This document shows, one piece after another, positions 1 through 13,900 of a stretch of 64,000 nucleotides of DNA. How positions within the stretch are numbered: position 1 is the stretch's first letter; each line of letters opens with the position of its first letter. Source of the DNA: Pictodentalium vernedei (taxonomy: Eukaryota; Mollusca; Scaphopoda; Dentaliida; Dentaliidae); the NCBI GenBank assembly GCA_031216915.1, contig CM062292.1:204869262-204933261 (forward strand), given 5' to 3'. Position numbers and translations under genes: made by a program. The notes beneath the pieces were generated by a model. The model did not search any database and was not told where the DNA came from. It saw nothing but the letters and a program-made list of their open reading frames with translations.

Positions 1-439
1 AACATGTAAATCGAGCAATTCATGGATTGCCGAAAAGTTGCCGTCGAAGAGAAGCTCCTCCGAGAACGAAGCGACTCTGAGAGAGTTCTTAACCTTACTA
101 TCCACGCGTGTGGATGTAGCTAGGGCTGCGTCACGTCTAACTAACTCCAATCAGCCACTGAAGGGCGGAGTTATACGTGAACAAACTACTGCCCTCAAAA
201 GAAATTACATTGAGAATAATATCCCGTAAATCTTTTCTTGAAGACGTAATGATAACGCCTCAGTAAGGCGGATTACGTATGATAAAGCGTCTAAGTTAAG
301 TCTACTATACATAATGTCGTTCCCAACATTGAAATTGGAAAAGACATAAACGGCGAAAAAGAATATATGCAGTCTTTAATCACACCGTCTAGACGCATAT
401 GAACTCTCGGTATGCCCTGCTCTGCCAAAATAAACTATT
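1..439. other. Unassigned left edge with a small hairpin
   Basis: No gene is supported here. A 63-codon plus-strand open frame (38-229) is rich in Ser, Arg and Thr but shows no recognisable domain and no splice context. A compact hairpin sits at about 246-280, with arms ACGTAAT and ATTACGT around an inner CGCC/GGCG stem. The segment could be the frayed edge of the tandem unit that follows. Confidence 0.3.
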
Positions 440-2720
440 CGTATAAATGATAAAATGGCAGAAATGAGCAACGCGGACAAGAAACTAAACTATCATGCTT
501 AGTAGCAGGCTTGTATATATATATATATAGCGTCGAAAAATAAAACACATGTTGTAATGACAATATTGGACTGCGTCGGTAAGTCAGGGACAATGTCCCT
601 GAACCGATCGATAAATCCGAGTCCAATGACGCTATAAGTCTCTTATCCAAGATCGCAGCAATGAAGTCCAAAATAACAATCACTGGAAGATAATGCCAGA
701 AGATATGAAAGGCATCTTCCGATACTACTAAAGGGAAAACTCGAAATCTTTCGAATCCCTTTCGCCATCCTGTCGGACCCTATAAAGCGTTCGGTCGTCC
801 GTACCTGATGCAACCGCGGACCGCACCGACCTAGCGCCGTCGGATAATTCCTGATTCGACCGAGAAACTGTCAATTGCTGGGATGCTGCGAAACAACTGT
901 GCTAACTCGGATAGCACGTTCGTCACTGAGGCCTGAGGAGAAGTGGTCTTACGATGCATTGCCGCTGGAAGCTCCGTGATCGTTACCCCGTGCATACTAC
1001 CAATATGCGAGCGAACGGAGTGTATAGGCCTCGTGTCCCTTGGCTACCGGATGGCACGACCTATTCGCCGTGGAATCACTGAATGCCGAAACTGATCGGA
1101 TACTCGAGGTCACGTAGCCAATGTGCGGTCGTGTGCCCTACTGTGAGGATGAGGAAGCATTAAGGACAGTCTCTCGGACTGTCAATATAACGGAGCGTCC
1201 CGACCAACGGACATATGCTCCGAATGTAAAATATCTGAACCACAACATGCGGTCCCCTATGTTGTTGGGCGAGAGAGGGACCTCTCTCGCTCACAGCCCG
1301 GACGGACCTGGACAAGCCAGGAACCGGACTAACAGGCTTCCTCCGACCTGTCCTCAATCTGCCGTCACTGGGTGAGTACTAAAGTAATTAAAGTGCTCGC
1401 ATCACCCAAATCTCCTTCCTAGACCGCAACGGACGAACCCGGCAGCCGAACCATTCGATGAATGTACGCTACCCGGGTGAGCTAGTGAATGTCACTCCGT
1501 AGGCGATAGACATATTCCATGAGCACTTATTGCCGCTAACTCTTCATTAACTATGACGACAGAGGCACACTTTTGAAAGACATCTCCATAACTCTTCGAA
1601 CAAGAAACCAGAAATGCTTGGTTAGCAAGCATAAAATAATAATATATATAGCATCGTTCAATAATTCGAAAGTTTGTGTGACATTATTGGACTATGTCGG
1701 AACTGAGGGACGATGTCCCTGAACCAAACCAAAAATTTCTAAGTCCACCGACGCTATCAGTTTCTTATCCGGCATCGCAGCATTCTGGTCCGACGAAAGA
1801 AGCTGTAGAAGACCAAGTCAGATGACATACACAACAGCATATGTTGTTCCGAAAGGGAAAGCTCGAAATCCTCCGAATCCCTTTCGGTACCCCGTCGGAC
1901 CGGATGAAACTTTCGGACGTCCGTACCCGCTTCCGCGGAGCGTCCCGACCCAGCATCGTCGGATAAAATATATGCGACAGATTCAGTTGATGCTGGGATG
2001 CTGCGATAAACTGTGCTATTAAGGAAAGCACGTCCGTTCCCGAGGCCTGTGCAGTAGCGGTCTTATGATGCACTGCCGCCGGAAGCTCCGTGTACGTTGA
2101 CTCCCGCACACTTCCTATGCGAACGTCCGGAGTCTGCAGGCCTCGTGTCCCTGGCTACCGGATGGTGTGACCTGGTCGCTGAAGAATCCTTGATCGGCGA
2201 AGCTGGTAATATATCGGCGGTCACGCAGCCAAGGTGCGGTCGTGTGCGCTGACGAGAAGAGGAAGCCTTAGCAGTCTCCGCGGACTGCCTATACAACGGA
2301 GCGTCCCGAGCGACGGACGTATGCTCCGCTTGCGACACATTTTGTACCACAACATCTGGGGCCAGATGTTGTTGAACGAGAGAGGGGCCTCTCTCGCTTG
2401 CCGTCCGGATGGACCGGAACGAGCTATGAACCGGACTAAAAGGCTTCCTGCGTTCTCCCTCCGATCCGCCGTCACTGGGTGTGCATTAGGTTAATTTATA
2501 GTGCTCGCATCACCCCAAAATTCCTTCTAGACCGCAACGGACGAACCCGGCTGCCGAACCATTCGGTGAATGGACGCTACACCGGGCGAGCTAGCGGACG
2601 TCAAAGGCCGTCAAACCTACTAGGGTCCTCTTAGGCAATTGGCGTATTTACATGAGCACTTTTCCGCTAGCCCTTCATTAATTGTGACGACGGAGGCACA
2701 CTGTTGGAAGACATCACAGA
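440..2720. repeat. Two tandem ~1.1-kb diverged repeat units
   Basis: Unit A (about 440-1560) and unit B (about 1570-2720) align along their length. Shared landmarks include GTCCCTGAACC (590s and 1720s), CGGAGCGTCCCG, the block CTAGACCGCAACGGACGAAC (1420s and 2520s) and GACGACRGAGGCACAC near each end; the offset is about 1.1 kb. Each unit carries internal hairpins: GGGACA/TGTCCC, a GAGAGAGG/CCTCTCTC stem, and in unit B an arm pair ACAACATCTGG/CCAGATGTTGT near 2350. The units are more GC-rich than their surroundings. Only short open frames occur, none convincing. They could be pieces of an unrecognised transposon or a short satellite. Confidence 0.7.
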
Positions 2721-2735
2721 TACATCACCCTAATC

Positions 2736-4040
2736 TTGATCGTCTGAAATAGAAATTGATAAAGTAGAGTGACCCTGCGGGGAAAGGACCGGAGGATCCA
2801 AATCCCCAATAACATACCGTGACATACGCTTCCCATATTGTCATCGAAATCATACGATACAGAACAGGAGTTAATGCGAGTACACTGACCACATATAGAA
2901 TGATAATAAAGTCAGAGGAAGACTTCCTCTTAAAACAATTGATCAATATCCTTTCAATGTGAAAAGAAAACAAGTCCTGGTACTCGCACTAACCCCTGGC
3001 AATCAAAATACATAATAATAATATGATCCATTAATATAGAAAAAATAATTGAAATCAAAATATTTTGAAAAAATATTTTTTCAGAACAGCCCAAGTTTCT
3101 GAAAAGTAACGTTGAGCCCCAATGGATCCCAAGCCTAAGTGTGAACAAAAATTTTAAAAATATTTTAAACAATTTATTCAACACTTACGAACAATAATAA
3201 TGTATCTAGTTATGATTAAAATAACATCAAGATATTATTTTTTAGAAATCCCCCCCTCACACAGAGGGCTGTTGTAAATGTAAACAATGAGTGTAAAAAC
3301 ACTAAAATAAGACTCCAGGCACCCAGGCCCAAAATCAGTTACCAAAAATACACTATCTGATGCAAAACAGAGACTTCCAGGGAAGAAACTGCAGAACATC
3401 AGATGGTAGATGCAGAACACAACGCCTAACCACCCGTAGGTGAAGACGTAAACATGGGGAAAAGAACAGAATTCATTCTGTTATTCAGCTAAAACTCCCA
3501 AGAAAATTTAGTAATAATAATTACAAAAACTATGCCAAAAGCATGGGAGAATAGCAAGGGGGAACTTAAAGGACAGGGAGAGAGGAAAACACTTAAAAAA
3601 CAGTGTAACTAAATAATCAGAATGACAACAAAATGGCTGCTGCCTTGAAAATAGGTAACTTAACATAATTTCATTAAAAAATTTTAAGTTACAGCCCTGA
3701 TAATATTCTGTCACACATCTTTTTCCTCTCCTCCTTCTCTATCCTCCTTAGAATCACCATTTCACTAATATTTATGTGTCTGGCATCATTTAAACTGAGA
3801 TTTATAAGCACAAAGATCAGTCAGATGTTAACTGATGAAGGGCCAAACTTAGAATGATTAATGGCGCCAATTTCGGAACGTCCTTGACACTGCGCATGCG
3901 CAGTAGGGGCGAAGTGTGGAGGGCCTTTCAGGACATGTTTTCTTTAGTTTTAGATGCAAATTTTGGGGATTGGGGGAAAAAATTTGTGCTTGGCCCTATA
4001 TTTTAAGAGTTAGCACCAGCTATGTCTGGGTCATTGGTAC
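2736..4040. other. AT-rich stretch without a recognisable gene
   Basis: A minus-strand open frame (2973-2725) contains one hydrophobic segment and lies behind a possible acceptor, but nothing identifies it. The perfect 12-bp palindrome TGCGCATGCGCA is at 3891-3902. The rest is A/T-rich, with no coding or repeat structure I can name. Confidence 0.3.
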
Positions 4041-4044
4041 AGTA

Positions 4045-6210
4045 TAAAAATATTAAAATCCCCAACCACACATAACAAATTAAGATACAAAACATTCTGT
4101 ACCGTTTTTAACAGACTGAAAAGGGCTCGCAAATCAGATTATTACAAGACTATATTTTATGAAAATAAACATAACATGAAAAAGACTTGGGAAATCTTGA
4201 AAAAAGCAATTAACAAATCTAGTTCTATCTTCACATCCCCGTCCACATTTGTCGATGGAAATACTGAAATATCTGATCCTAAAGAGATAGCTGACAAATT
4301 TAACTCCTACTTTGTTAACATCGGTTCAATATTAAGCGACTCAGTACCAACCTCCTGTCGACATTTTACTGACTATGTTAATGGAAATGGAATTGAGTCA
4401 TTTTTTATTGTGCCCACTACCCCACATGAGGTAATTCAGTGCACAGAAAATTTAAAATCAAAAACAAGTAGAGACTTTGACAATATGTTCTCCAAAATAT
4501 TAAAGGAGATAATATATGAGATCGCTGACCCTTTAACACACGTGATTAATCTGTCTTTCTCAACTGGTATTGTCCCCAGGAAAATGAAAATAGCAAAACT
4601 AATTCCTGTGTTTAAATCTGGTGACCATCAACTATTCAACAATTATAGGCCCATTAGCATATTATCGACCTTCTCGGAAGTACTAGAAAAATTAATGTAC
4701 TCCAGGTTAATATCTTTCCTGGAAGATAATAAGATAATTCATCAATATCAGTTTGGATTCAGAAAGGCACACTCAACAATACATCCAATATTGCATCTCA
4801 TAAACAATGTTGCTGAAATGAATGATAAGCCAACAAAGGACCGCACTTTAGCTCTGTTTCTTGACTTTTTTAAAGCATTTGATACTATAAATCATCAGAT
4901 CTTACTCAAAAAGCTAGAACTTTATGGAATACGGGGTCATGCAAACTTATGGTTCAAGGATTATCTTACTGACAGATCTCAGTTAGTTTCTCTTCCAAAG
5001 GCGAGCTCTGATTTTCAGGTGATATCAACTGGTGTCCCACAGGGATCTATTCTTGGTCCTCTTCTCTTCATAATTTACATTAACGATATTATAAACTCGA
5101 CACTGCTGAAAATTTTATCATATGCAGACGATACTACTGCATATACGTCTGGCAATAACTTAGATACAATAATAGAATTAGTTAATAACGAACTCAATAA
5201 CCAATACTATTGGTGCACAGCTAATAAACTCACACTAAATGAGAGCAAGACAAAATTTATTATTTTTCACCCTCAGAATGACTTTTACACAATTGAAAGT
5301 AGAAGAGTTATGCTTAAAACTATCTCACTCATTGCTAACAATCAAGATGAAAAATCTGTAAAATTCCTAGGAATCCACGTGGATGAAAATTTGAATTTTA
5401 AGAAGCATATCTCAGTAATCTGCTCCAAAATTTCCAGGGCCACTTATGCCATAAACAAAGTGAAGAAGATTCTACCAAAAGAATGCCTGAAAATATTATA
5501 TTACTCCTTGATCCATAGTCACTTGCTATCCACATCTGGGGTCACTCGTCGTCAACTCAATCGATCATTAAGTTACAAAAGAAAGCCATTCGAATTATAG
5601 CTAGCAAGAATTACAATGCTCATACTGATCCACTATTCAGTGAGCTGCGTATCTTAAAATTCACAGACCTATACAAACTTCAGGTTTCCTTGTTTATGCA
5701 TGATTGGTACAACAGCATGCTCGCTGAAAGCTTTGAGAAGACTTTCAGAATATACCAAAACCCCTCAGGGATGGACACCAGACAATCGGGGAAATTACAC
5801 ACACTAAAACCAAGAACTCAATTTTCTGCAAATTTCCCAATCCATACTTTTCCTAGGATGTGGAATACAAGAAAACCATCGGTTCAAAACTATTCCAGAT
5901 CACTATTCAAAAAGTCTTTAACAGAGAAATTCTTGAATTTATGCCCTCATCATGTCAGCTGTAATAATCCTACTTGTTCCGACTGTATGTCTTAGCTCTG
6001 TTATCTCAACACCTGACCCAAAAGAGTTCCTTTCTAAAAACGATGAACAATATTTTACTTATAATTCAAAATCTTCATTCAAAATTTTCTTTTTGCAACT
6101 ACAAATATGCTGTTGTCGGGATTGTACCACTTTTCACATATAATTTTTTTGTTTTGTTTTTTGTTTTTTTGTTTGTTTTTTTTTCTGTTCTAATTTTTTT
6201 TTAGGAGGGT

Positions 6211-6247
<37 letters not shown>

Positions 6248-6387
6248 GAGGGGGTGGAGACAGCCCTAGTGGCTACGCCATCTCCCGTTAGTGCAACCAT
6301 GTATTTGAGATTAATGTATGTTGCTGACCTTGCTTGTATTTGTCGCATGTTGTACTACGAAATAAATCATTCATTCATTCATTCACT
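4045..6387 (+). mobile_element. 5'-truncated non-LTR retrotransposon (jockey/CR1/L2-like RT)
   Basis: The main open frame (4176-5600, 474 codons; recognisable coding begins near 4045) is a LINE reverse transcriptase. It has the catalytic block FLDFFKAFDTINH, then GVPQGSILGPLLF, then YADD in LSYADDTTAY. The family's usual C-terminal region continues after about 5530 in another frame (LQKKAIRII, then YNAHTDPLF, to about 5990), so one frameshift separates it from the RT. There is no endonuclease or ORF1, so the 5' half is missing. The 3' UTR holds a G36 run, an AATAAA and an (ATTC)4 tail at about 6370-6387, which marks the 3' end. Nearest clades are jockey, CR1 and L2; the exact clade is not resolved. 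Confidence 0.88.
6211..6246. repeat. Poly(G) tract of 36 bases
   Basis: An uninterrupted G run in the 3' UTR of the LINE, preceded by a T-rich stretch. It is the longest of at least a dozen G or C runs in the window. Its true length may differ between individuals or assemblies. Confidence 0.95.
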
Positions 6388-8001
6388 GTTGCATCGGGAC
6401 AGGGAGTCTGCTAGAAGTTGAGATGCCCCGGAATGTGCCGAATGGACACCTGTGCGTTCACATCCTGCGCCAACAGTAGAAGATCCCGAGATAACCGATA
6501 CATGAAAATCGAATGTGTGCCTCCTTGATTTCGTACGTAGGTCACTACTGTCAAATTGTTCGAAAGAAGTACGACAATGTGGTCCGACAGGTGAGAGATC
6601 CAAAGCCGAAAACTCAACAGAACAGCAAGGAGCTCCTTTTGGTTGATATGAAGGCCCACCTGTTCACTGTCCCACTCGCCGTCAGTGGACAAACGAAGAG
6701 GATCCGACGTCACACCCCAGCCCCGATCGCTGGCATCCACAGTAAGGATGCGTTGGCCAAAGGAAGATCTAACAGAACACCCTGTGTCAGCCAGGGAACA
6801 TCGGCCCAAGGGTGGAGGTGACAAAGCAGGGACCGAGGAATAGGAAGTTCCAGGTACAGCAGATCTACATTCGGACGCTAATGATCCAACAGGAAGTGTT
6901 GGAGAGGTCGGACAAACAAGCAACCGAGTGGAATGAGATCTGTCACCGAACTGCAAAGGCCCAGCATCCGCAGGAAAGTCCTGACCGAGCAGGTTGTGAG
7001 TAAAGGCAGAAAGAATCGTCGCCCGCGCATTGGGAACCGACACCACATTGTGAAGAGTGTCGAAATCCATCCCCAAATGACGAAATTGCTGAGAAGGAAG
7101 GAGATCCAACCTCCTGCGATTGACTTTGAAACCCAGCGACACTTGTAGGCAAAGAAACTGCCGGACATCAGACTCCAGAACAGCAGCATCGTGTGCCACT
7201 GGAGGATGTCGTCCAGGTAGGCTGACAAAGTCACAGCCGAGTGAGTATGGTGAAAAGCAAGCACATGTGACATCAGTTGGGTGAAGGCCCAAGGAGCCAG
7301 GTTCAATCCGAAAGGGAGAGCTCTGAATTGATAGACTCGATCCTGAAATTAAACGAGAACCGAAGGAATTTCTGTGACGCCAGATGAATGAGGAAGTGGA
7401 CTGGGACAGAGTCATAGTAAAAGCTGAGAGAATCACAGTTGAACTGGTAAACTCGCCCCAGAAAAACGAACCTGAGATACTTCCGTAATGCCCAATGAAT
7501 CGGAATGTGAAAGTAAGCGTCTCGCAGGTCGAAGCTGAAAGTGAAAACTCCCTGGTGAATTGAACGAAGGACCGACCTGAAAGTCTCCATGCTGAACTTG
7601 GGAGCGATGATAGACTGGTTCAGGAAACCCAGATTGATAACCGGTCGGAGTCGGCTGTCCTTCTTCGGCACCAAGAACTGGCGGGAATAGAAACCCACTG
7701 GCCTAATGTTCTTGATGACCTCAATCGCCCCCTTTGTCAGGAGATTGTCTATCCCCGTGGACAAAAGTTCCCGACGTAAAATGCCTAAAGGAACTGCGAT
7801 TGGAAGAGGCACCCTGGACAGAGTGGGGTGCCTTCGGAAGGATATTTGCAGCCCAGACCAAACAACATCTAACCCCCAAGGATCGGATGTGATGGTGGCC
7901 CAACGGTCTGCGAACTCTGCCATCCTTCCTCCAACCTGGGACAGGTTGAGGTGAGGACCTTCATTTCGAACCCCGATGAGGCTCGCGAGTGGAGAAAACA
8001 C
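6388..8001 (-). pseudogene. DIRS reverse transcriptase and RNase H region (fossil)
   Basis: Blocks typical of DIRS RTs are present: FLVPKKDSRLRPVINLGFLN, METFRSVLRSI and FDLRDAYFHIPI, followed by a YLDDI-type motif. Further on are RNase H signatures of the same group: LTVDASDRGWG, HINQKELLAVL and the terminal RHIPGHLNF and ADSLSR blocks. The combination of this RT with a C-terminal RNase H ending in ADSLSR separates DIRS-type elements from Gypsy or BEL. The region is broken in several places. Confidence 0.85.
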
Positions 8002-9534
8002 CTCCTCTACTGAATGAAGAATCCTGGGACTTCCCTCAAGACTACCGACGCTTACCCTTACCCCTTGAGTAAGAAGTAGAAGCGGAGGCAGAAGGATCAG
8101 CCCCTTTGTTTCGCAGAGGAAGCAGAGGGTACTTGTTAGGCTTGGAACGGCCCATGCCTACCCTAGAAGGCTGATCAAGCTGAAGAAACAGCAGCTAATC
8201 GTTGGAATGACGTAGGACGTCATCCCGGACCGTCAACACAGAACCATGGAAAAGTTGCGGACCTGCCAAAGAAGCACATCGAAGAGTAGCGCACTGCTCT
8301 CAGGAAGGGATCGGCCTGTGTCCAGCACAGAGTCCCCTCGAACTAATTCCAGAGTAGCCGTGTTACAGGCAAGCGTGTGAGTAAGATGCATGAGCGCCTT
8401 GGACAGCACACGCAAAGGAGCCTATACCTCGTCAAACTTATCTGGAGGCAGATAAGCAGCTAAAGCTGAGACGATGTGATCGGAGAGAGAAAGCATACCA
8501 AGCATCTCTCTCGATAAGCCCAATGTGGACTCCAGAGTCGTCATCGGAATGACACCAGACTTGGACTTGGAAATCCCGAGGGAAGTGGAGTCCTGATCCA
8601 AAACCGTCAAAGACTGGTAGACCGACGTATTGGCGGAGTCGTAGGAACAATAACGCGCAGGAGACAAAAAGGTGTCAACCCTGGTGAAGAACGGAGCCTT
8701 CATAGCCTTGGAACTTAGCTTAGAGTCCAAGGCTGAAAATGCTTCAACCAACTGTACCGAATGGCACGGTCAAAGATGCCCAGAAGCGGGTTGCTCCATA
8801 GGCTGTTGGCGCATGACCGATGATCGCGGCCTGGCTGACACTGTCGACTGGTTAGATGGTTTGAGATCCGGAAGGAACCCAAACACGAAATCAAGAGCTG
8901 CACCCAAGTCCGAAGACTGCTGGCTCTCGACATCAAACATGTCTGACTCTTCACCTGAGTCGGAAGACACATAGCCCATCGTGGGCAAACCAGCCGATGC
9001 CTCCCATGGTGTCGGAACACAAGAGGGATCAGAAAGTGGCCTGTTTCCAATCCCGGGAGGCGGTGCCATAGGGGGCGCCTGGAAACCACTCGCTGCCTCG
9101 CTGGAAGCAACAGGAAGGCTCTTTGACAGAACCTGAGTGAGTAAGGAAAGGGCCTCCCTAAGCTCACTGCCCGTACTGGCCGGTTCGACAGGGGAACAAA
9201 CCGACAAAGTGGCTTCACCTCTGACCCTCTTAACCAGCAAAGGGTCACGATCCTCCAAAACCCCCGACGTGGGATGACGGGTGGCAGCCGATACGTCTGA
9301 AGGTGTGTATAGGGGTGTGACACACCCCGAGAATCAACATAGCGGGAACTCATGAGAGTCACCGCGGACCTCTGCAGGGCAGAAGGTCCAGGCTGCACAA
9401 AAGACGTTGGTCCCCCAAAACTGGTCGTGGGCCAGAATGAGTGGACGGAAATGCCACGGAGTTCATAGTGTCCCACTAAGAACATCCGAATCCAATGACA
9501 ACTATGCTGCATGACGACTCAGAGACCACAGTAG

Positions 9535-9800
9535 AGGGTCCGGCTGGCAGCCACTTCCAACTTCGCCGAGTTGAAGTCAGGGAAGGCTGAGGCCGATACC
9601 CCCACGTCTAAACAACCAGACACCGCAGCAGACCACTGCAGGTATAAAACTACTGTGCTCAATGGCTGAGAGGACACAGTAGGGGGTTCAGTCGGCAACC
9701 ACATCCAACTTCGCCGAGTTGAAGTCAGGGAAGGCTGAGGCTGATACCCCACAACCACACTACAGACATCCCTGCAGACCCTGGCAGGGATAAGCCGAGG
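9535..9800 (-). repeat. Two ~140-bp tandem units inside the gag-like region
   Basis: The block CCAACTTCGCCGAGTTGAAG with AGGGAAGGCTGAGG occurs twice about 145 bases apart. This is internal expansion of the same fossil element. Confidence 0.7.
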
Positions 9801-10032
9801 CCGGCTAAAAACGGTGCCCAATGATGTTGTAGACGGAACGGCAGTAGCAGCAGATACGACAGGAGCTTTTGGAACTGGCGGAAAAGCGGAGAGAGCCACC
9901 AGGCTCGGCCTCCAAAAGAGGAGTCACAACCCTAGTGACAGCCTCAGATGTCGACTGGAGAGGGTGCATAGTCCCGGAACCAAGCATCTCTTCACCAGAA
10001 ATCCAACAGCTCCCGCAGTATCCACCACGGTA

Positions 10033-10335
10033 AAAAACTGCACATTCCCCACGGAAGGGGAATAACTCTCACCAGACCTGGTCGAGTCGGGAAGCCCTGA
10101 AACGACAGCGTTCCCCACCCCCCGCTGGTGCGGGAGGAGCTGCACATCCCCCACGGAGGGGGAGCAATTCTCACCAGACGTGGTTGATTCGGCCGACCCC
10201 GAAACGATAGCATTCCCCACCCCCCGTGGGAGCGGGAGGAGCTGCACATCTCCCACGGAGGGGGTAAACTCACACCAGACGTGGTCGAGTCGGGAGGCTC
10301 CCGAAACGACAGCGTTCCACACCACCCGCGGGTGC
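10033..10335 (-). repeat. Three 102-bp repeats in the gag-like region
   Basis: CTGCACAT(T/C)(C/T)CCCACGG recurs at about 10038, 10140 and 10242. The period is 102 bases, exactly 34 codons, so the expansion preserved frame. Units share CACCAGACSTGGT and CGAAACGAYAGC. On the minus strand the repeats are Pro/Ser-rich. Confidence 0.8.
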
Positions 10336-10999
10336 AGAAGAAACGGCCACGAGAACACACCAAGGCGAGGGCAAAAGGAATTGCCCAAAGGAACCGAACT
10401 GGAAATAACAGAGGTGAGAGCAGTAGAAGAAAAAGGTGAACTCAACAGAAACAGAAAATAGAACACCCTCAACTACGAGAGAAGGTGGCAGAAATTTAAA
10501 CCGGTGGGTACATGACAGAACACAGACGGTCGACAGGGACCGAAAAAAACAGAAATTCAGCCCTCAACAGAGTGAAGAAATCCTGTCCAGACAGTCCCAG
10601 AATGACACCTAACTCCAAAATTAATTCATTCAACCGAAAAAATTCATTGTCAAATCGCGTGATGTCGAAAACAAAACATTCGTGAAAACGGAATAGTAAA
10701 TAATATACAATGAGAATGTGGTTAAAAATATTAACGAGAATATATAAAACACAGTCCTGTTATTATACGATCTTCAGATCCATAATTCCAGTCACAGGAA
10801 AACCATTATCCACGAGTTGAATTATCACTGTTTCATAATGCATATGGCAGAGACACATCCTGCTCGTGCGTCAGATAAAAAAAGAATGACGAATTGACGC
10901 ACTGCGCACTGTTTTATGGAAGTCGTGGATTTGTACTATGGAAGAGCGTCCCATACTGGGTGTGCGCCGATGGCGCTCGACCCAGTTTTGGCTTATTTT

Positions 11000-13900
11000 T
11001 TCGTGGTGTTTTTTACACCACGTTTCTTTCCCAAATCTTGGGAAAGATTAAAATAGAGAGTATTTTATCCAAGTTAGGTTCTTCCACTGTAGTGCAAGCT
11101 TGTAGTAAACAATTGAGGTAGGTTGATAAGAAACAGACGCCTCAAGAGTGACATCAGAAGACAAAGAGACCATGGTCTCCACTTTAGGTATGCCAGCACT
11201 AGCACCGTCAACAGTTGCAGAGGAACTCACCACAGAAAACGACAGATCAGCATCCTGTGTGACAGATTCACCACGTGCGCTCAAAGAAATGTCTGATAAG
11301 GCACAGCTACACTTACCCCGAGAACGAGGGGTTCTAGCTCTAGACAGAACCACCTTGTTTACAGAAGCCCAGAATTTTGAGGACCAAACCCCACAAATAC
11401 CACATGATTGGGCCGTGTACAACTGTTGCAAGTGACACATGTGGAATGTGAGTCGTTCACATGTTTCACTTGCAAGCAAGACGAACAAGGAATAGTCTTA
11501 GGCATAATGTGATAAATGAAATCAAGCTTCCTGCCGACGGAAAACAGAACAATGGTTGTGTTCACATGCGGGGGGAAAAACAAGACAATGTGTGAAAAAG
11601 CAAGCAAAAATTATCAAAAATATCATCAAATAGTGAATAATTTAGAAGCTTCAAAAGAATACAATCCACTTGCACATAATCAGACAATTGCAAGGTAGCA
11701 CCATACAAATAAGTTGTTCATCAAGATAACAGCTAAATAATAGCACGAGTCACAAAATTTCTGACCAGCACAATGTCTGAAATAAAAGGAATTGATGTCA
11801 TGGTTGTTGCACATGCGCTCTGTAAACACAAGAGGTGTGCAGAGAGAGTACCTGTAATTTCGAGCGCTGGTCTCGCTCGACCCTTTTTCGTGCTTTTGCA
11901 CTCTATTACTTTTCCAGCTTGTTTGGAAAAGTTTCTTAAGCTTGAGTTAGTTCCAAAGTAGGGCTTGCACTTACGTTACAGCCAATTGTAAACAATTGTG
12001 AGTAGGTTGAAAAGAAATCCCCTGTGAATGCTGAACAGCATCCAAAGGGCCAGGCGAGGAATCTCTGCGACTGACCAAAGGAGGTTGTGCCTCAGGAGGC
12101 ACAGGGAAGCCAACTTGAGGGTTGCTAGAAAGCAACCGGGTGAGCGCTAGAACAGCCTGCCTCAGCTCACCCTGAGAATCCGTTGGAGCAGCCATGCCCG
12201 ATGGAGTGTCTTCCCAATGGACCCTTCTAGAAGAAGAACCCAAATCCTCAAAAGGGACCGACGACGAACGTCGATCAGAAGACAGAGTAGGGAGACGGTG
12301 AGAAGACACTGGAGGACAGTCCCAAGAGTAAAGTCCAGGGGCATTCACTGACCTCTGCAAAACAGAAGGACCTGCCTGCAAATCCTCTAGAGAGACCGAC
12401 GGCATACATTTATTGGTAGCTGGACCTGGGACACGATAAGAAGACACTGGAGGATTGTCCCAAGAATGACAGGAACCTGTCATTGGCCTCTGCGAGACAG
12501 AAGGCCCCAACTGCCCATCCTCTGAGACTGATGACAGGCATCGATCGACAGTAAGACTTGGGACACAGTGAGAAATCACCGAAGGAAGGTCCCAAGAGTG
12601 ACAGCTAACATGAGCCGTCACTGGCCTCTGCCGAACAGAAAGCCCTGGTTGCCAATGTCCCAACCCCATCCTGCTAGTCGGCTCACCAGCAGGGGAAGAC
12701 GGAACAACAAACAATTCGCCCGAGGAACAAGGAATCACTGTCAAAGCGACCGAGCGTCCCAACCGGCCAGGAGCAAACCTACCCAGATGAGACGGGATGC
12801 CAGCAAACCTGTACAGCTTCACTGAGAAGACAGGGAAAGCTGGGAGCCCTGTGACACAGCACCAGATACAGCCTCTGGCCCCTGAGACTGTATACCATCC
12901 CCGGAAGAGATGGCATAAGCACTATCGTGCAAGATAGGAGCAGCATGAACAATTTCCTCAGCAAATGCAGATGATGTAGGTTGCAAATCGGAGAGAGCGA
13001 CCGAGCCCATCGGAGAGAGCGACCGAGCTGACCTCGGAAAAACTCTCAATGAAAACAGTCGCCTCAAGGGTGACCATGGTAGCTAAAGGAAGGGAGACCA
13101 AAGTCCTCACTTCAGGCGTCCCAGCACTAGCACCGCCAACAGTTGCGGAGGAACTTGCTACCGAAAAAGGCTGCCCAACATCCTGCATGACAGAGTCACC
13201 ACATGCACTCTCAGAAATATCTGAGGAAGCACAGCTACTTTTGTCCCGAGAACGAGGGGTTCTAGCTCTGGTTTGAACCACCTTGTTAATGGAAGCCCAG
13301 AACTTGGAAGATCAAAACCCACGAACACCACAGGGATGGGCCTGAGAACAGTTGTTAGTTTAAACAATATTTATTTCAAGAATATATAATAAAAATTGTT
13401 ACATACATTGATGTGAACAATTGTTCAAGTGACATCATTGACATGTTTCACCTGCATACAAGAAGGACAAGGGAGTGTTTTCGGCATTGTCCAAAAAGGT
13501 GACAGAATAATTTCTTCTGGGAAAAATCCCCCAAAATAATCCAAAGAATCAAGCTTCCCACAGGCAGAAAACCGATCAACGTGGGTCACGTTTTCGTGCA
13601 CAGAAAGGCAAGATAAGCAAAGATAACACAAGCTAAAATGAGCATAAATATAAAGAAAAACACAACAATTTTGAGCTTGAGTAAAGGATACAATCCTAGA
13701 ATGCACATAAAACAATAATCATAGTGAGTTATTCAAGTTGTTCTCAAAGAAACAAGTTGAGCAGCAGGAGTCACAAAAATTACGACCATGCATGATGGTC
13801 GAAAAAAAAGGAATCAGAGAGAGTACCTGTAATGTTGAGCGGTGGTCTCGCTTGACCCTTTCTCGATTTTTTTTTTTGTGCTTTTGCTCTCTTCCACTTT

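Larger units (their letters stand above)
8230..10475 (-). pseudogene. DIRS gag-like region (fossil)
   Basis: Minus-strand open segments are Ser/Pro-rich, then acidic (EESDMFDVES), followed by a segment with ALAAYLPP and a Leu-rich stretch. This is similar in composition and position to the gag-like protein upstream of DIRS RTs. The region has internal tandem duplications, at about 9535-9800 and 10033-10335. Broken; assignment is mainly by position beside the RT. Confidence 0.6.

Noticed and set aside
2725-2973. Hydrophobic minus-strand frame resembling a membrane segment
   Set aside because: A single hydrophobic stretch at a repeat edge without conserved residues is not evidence for a receptor.
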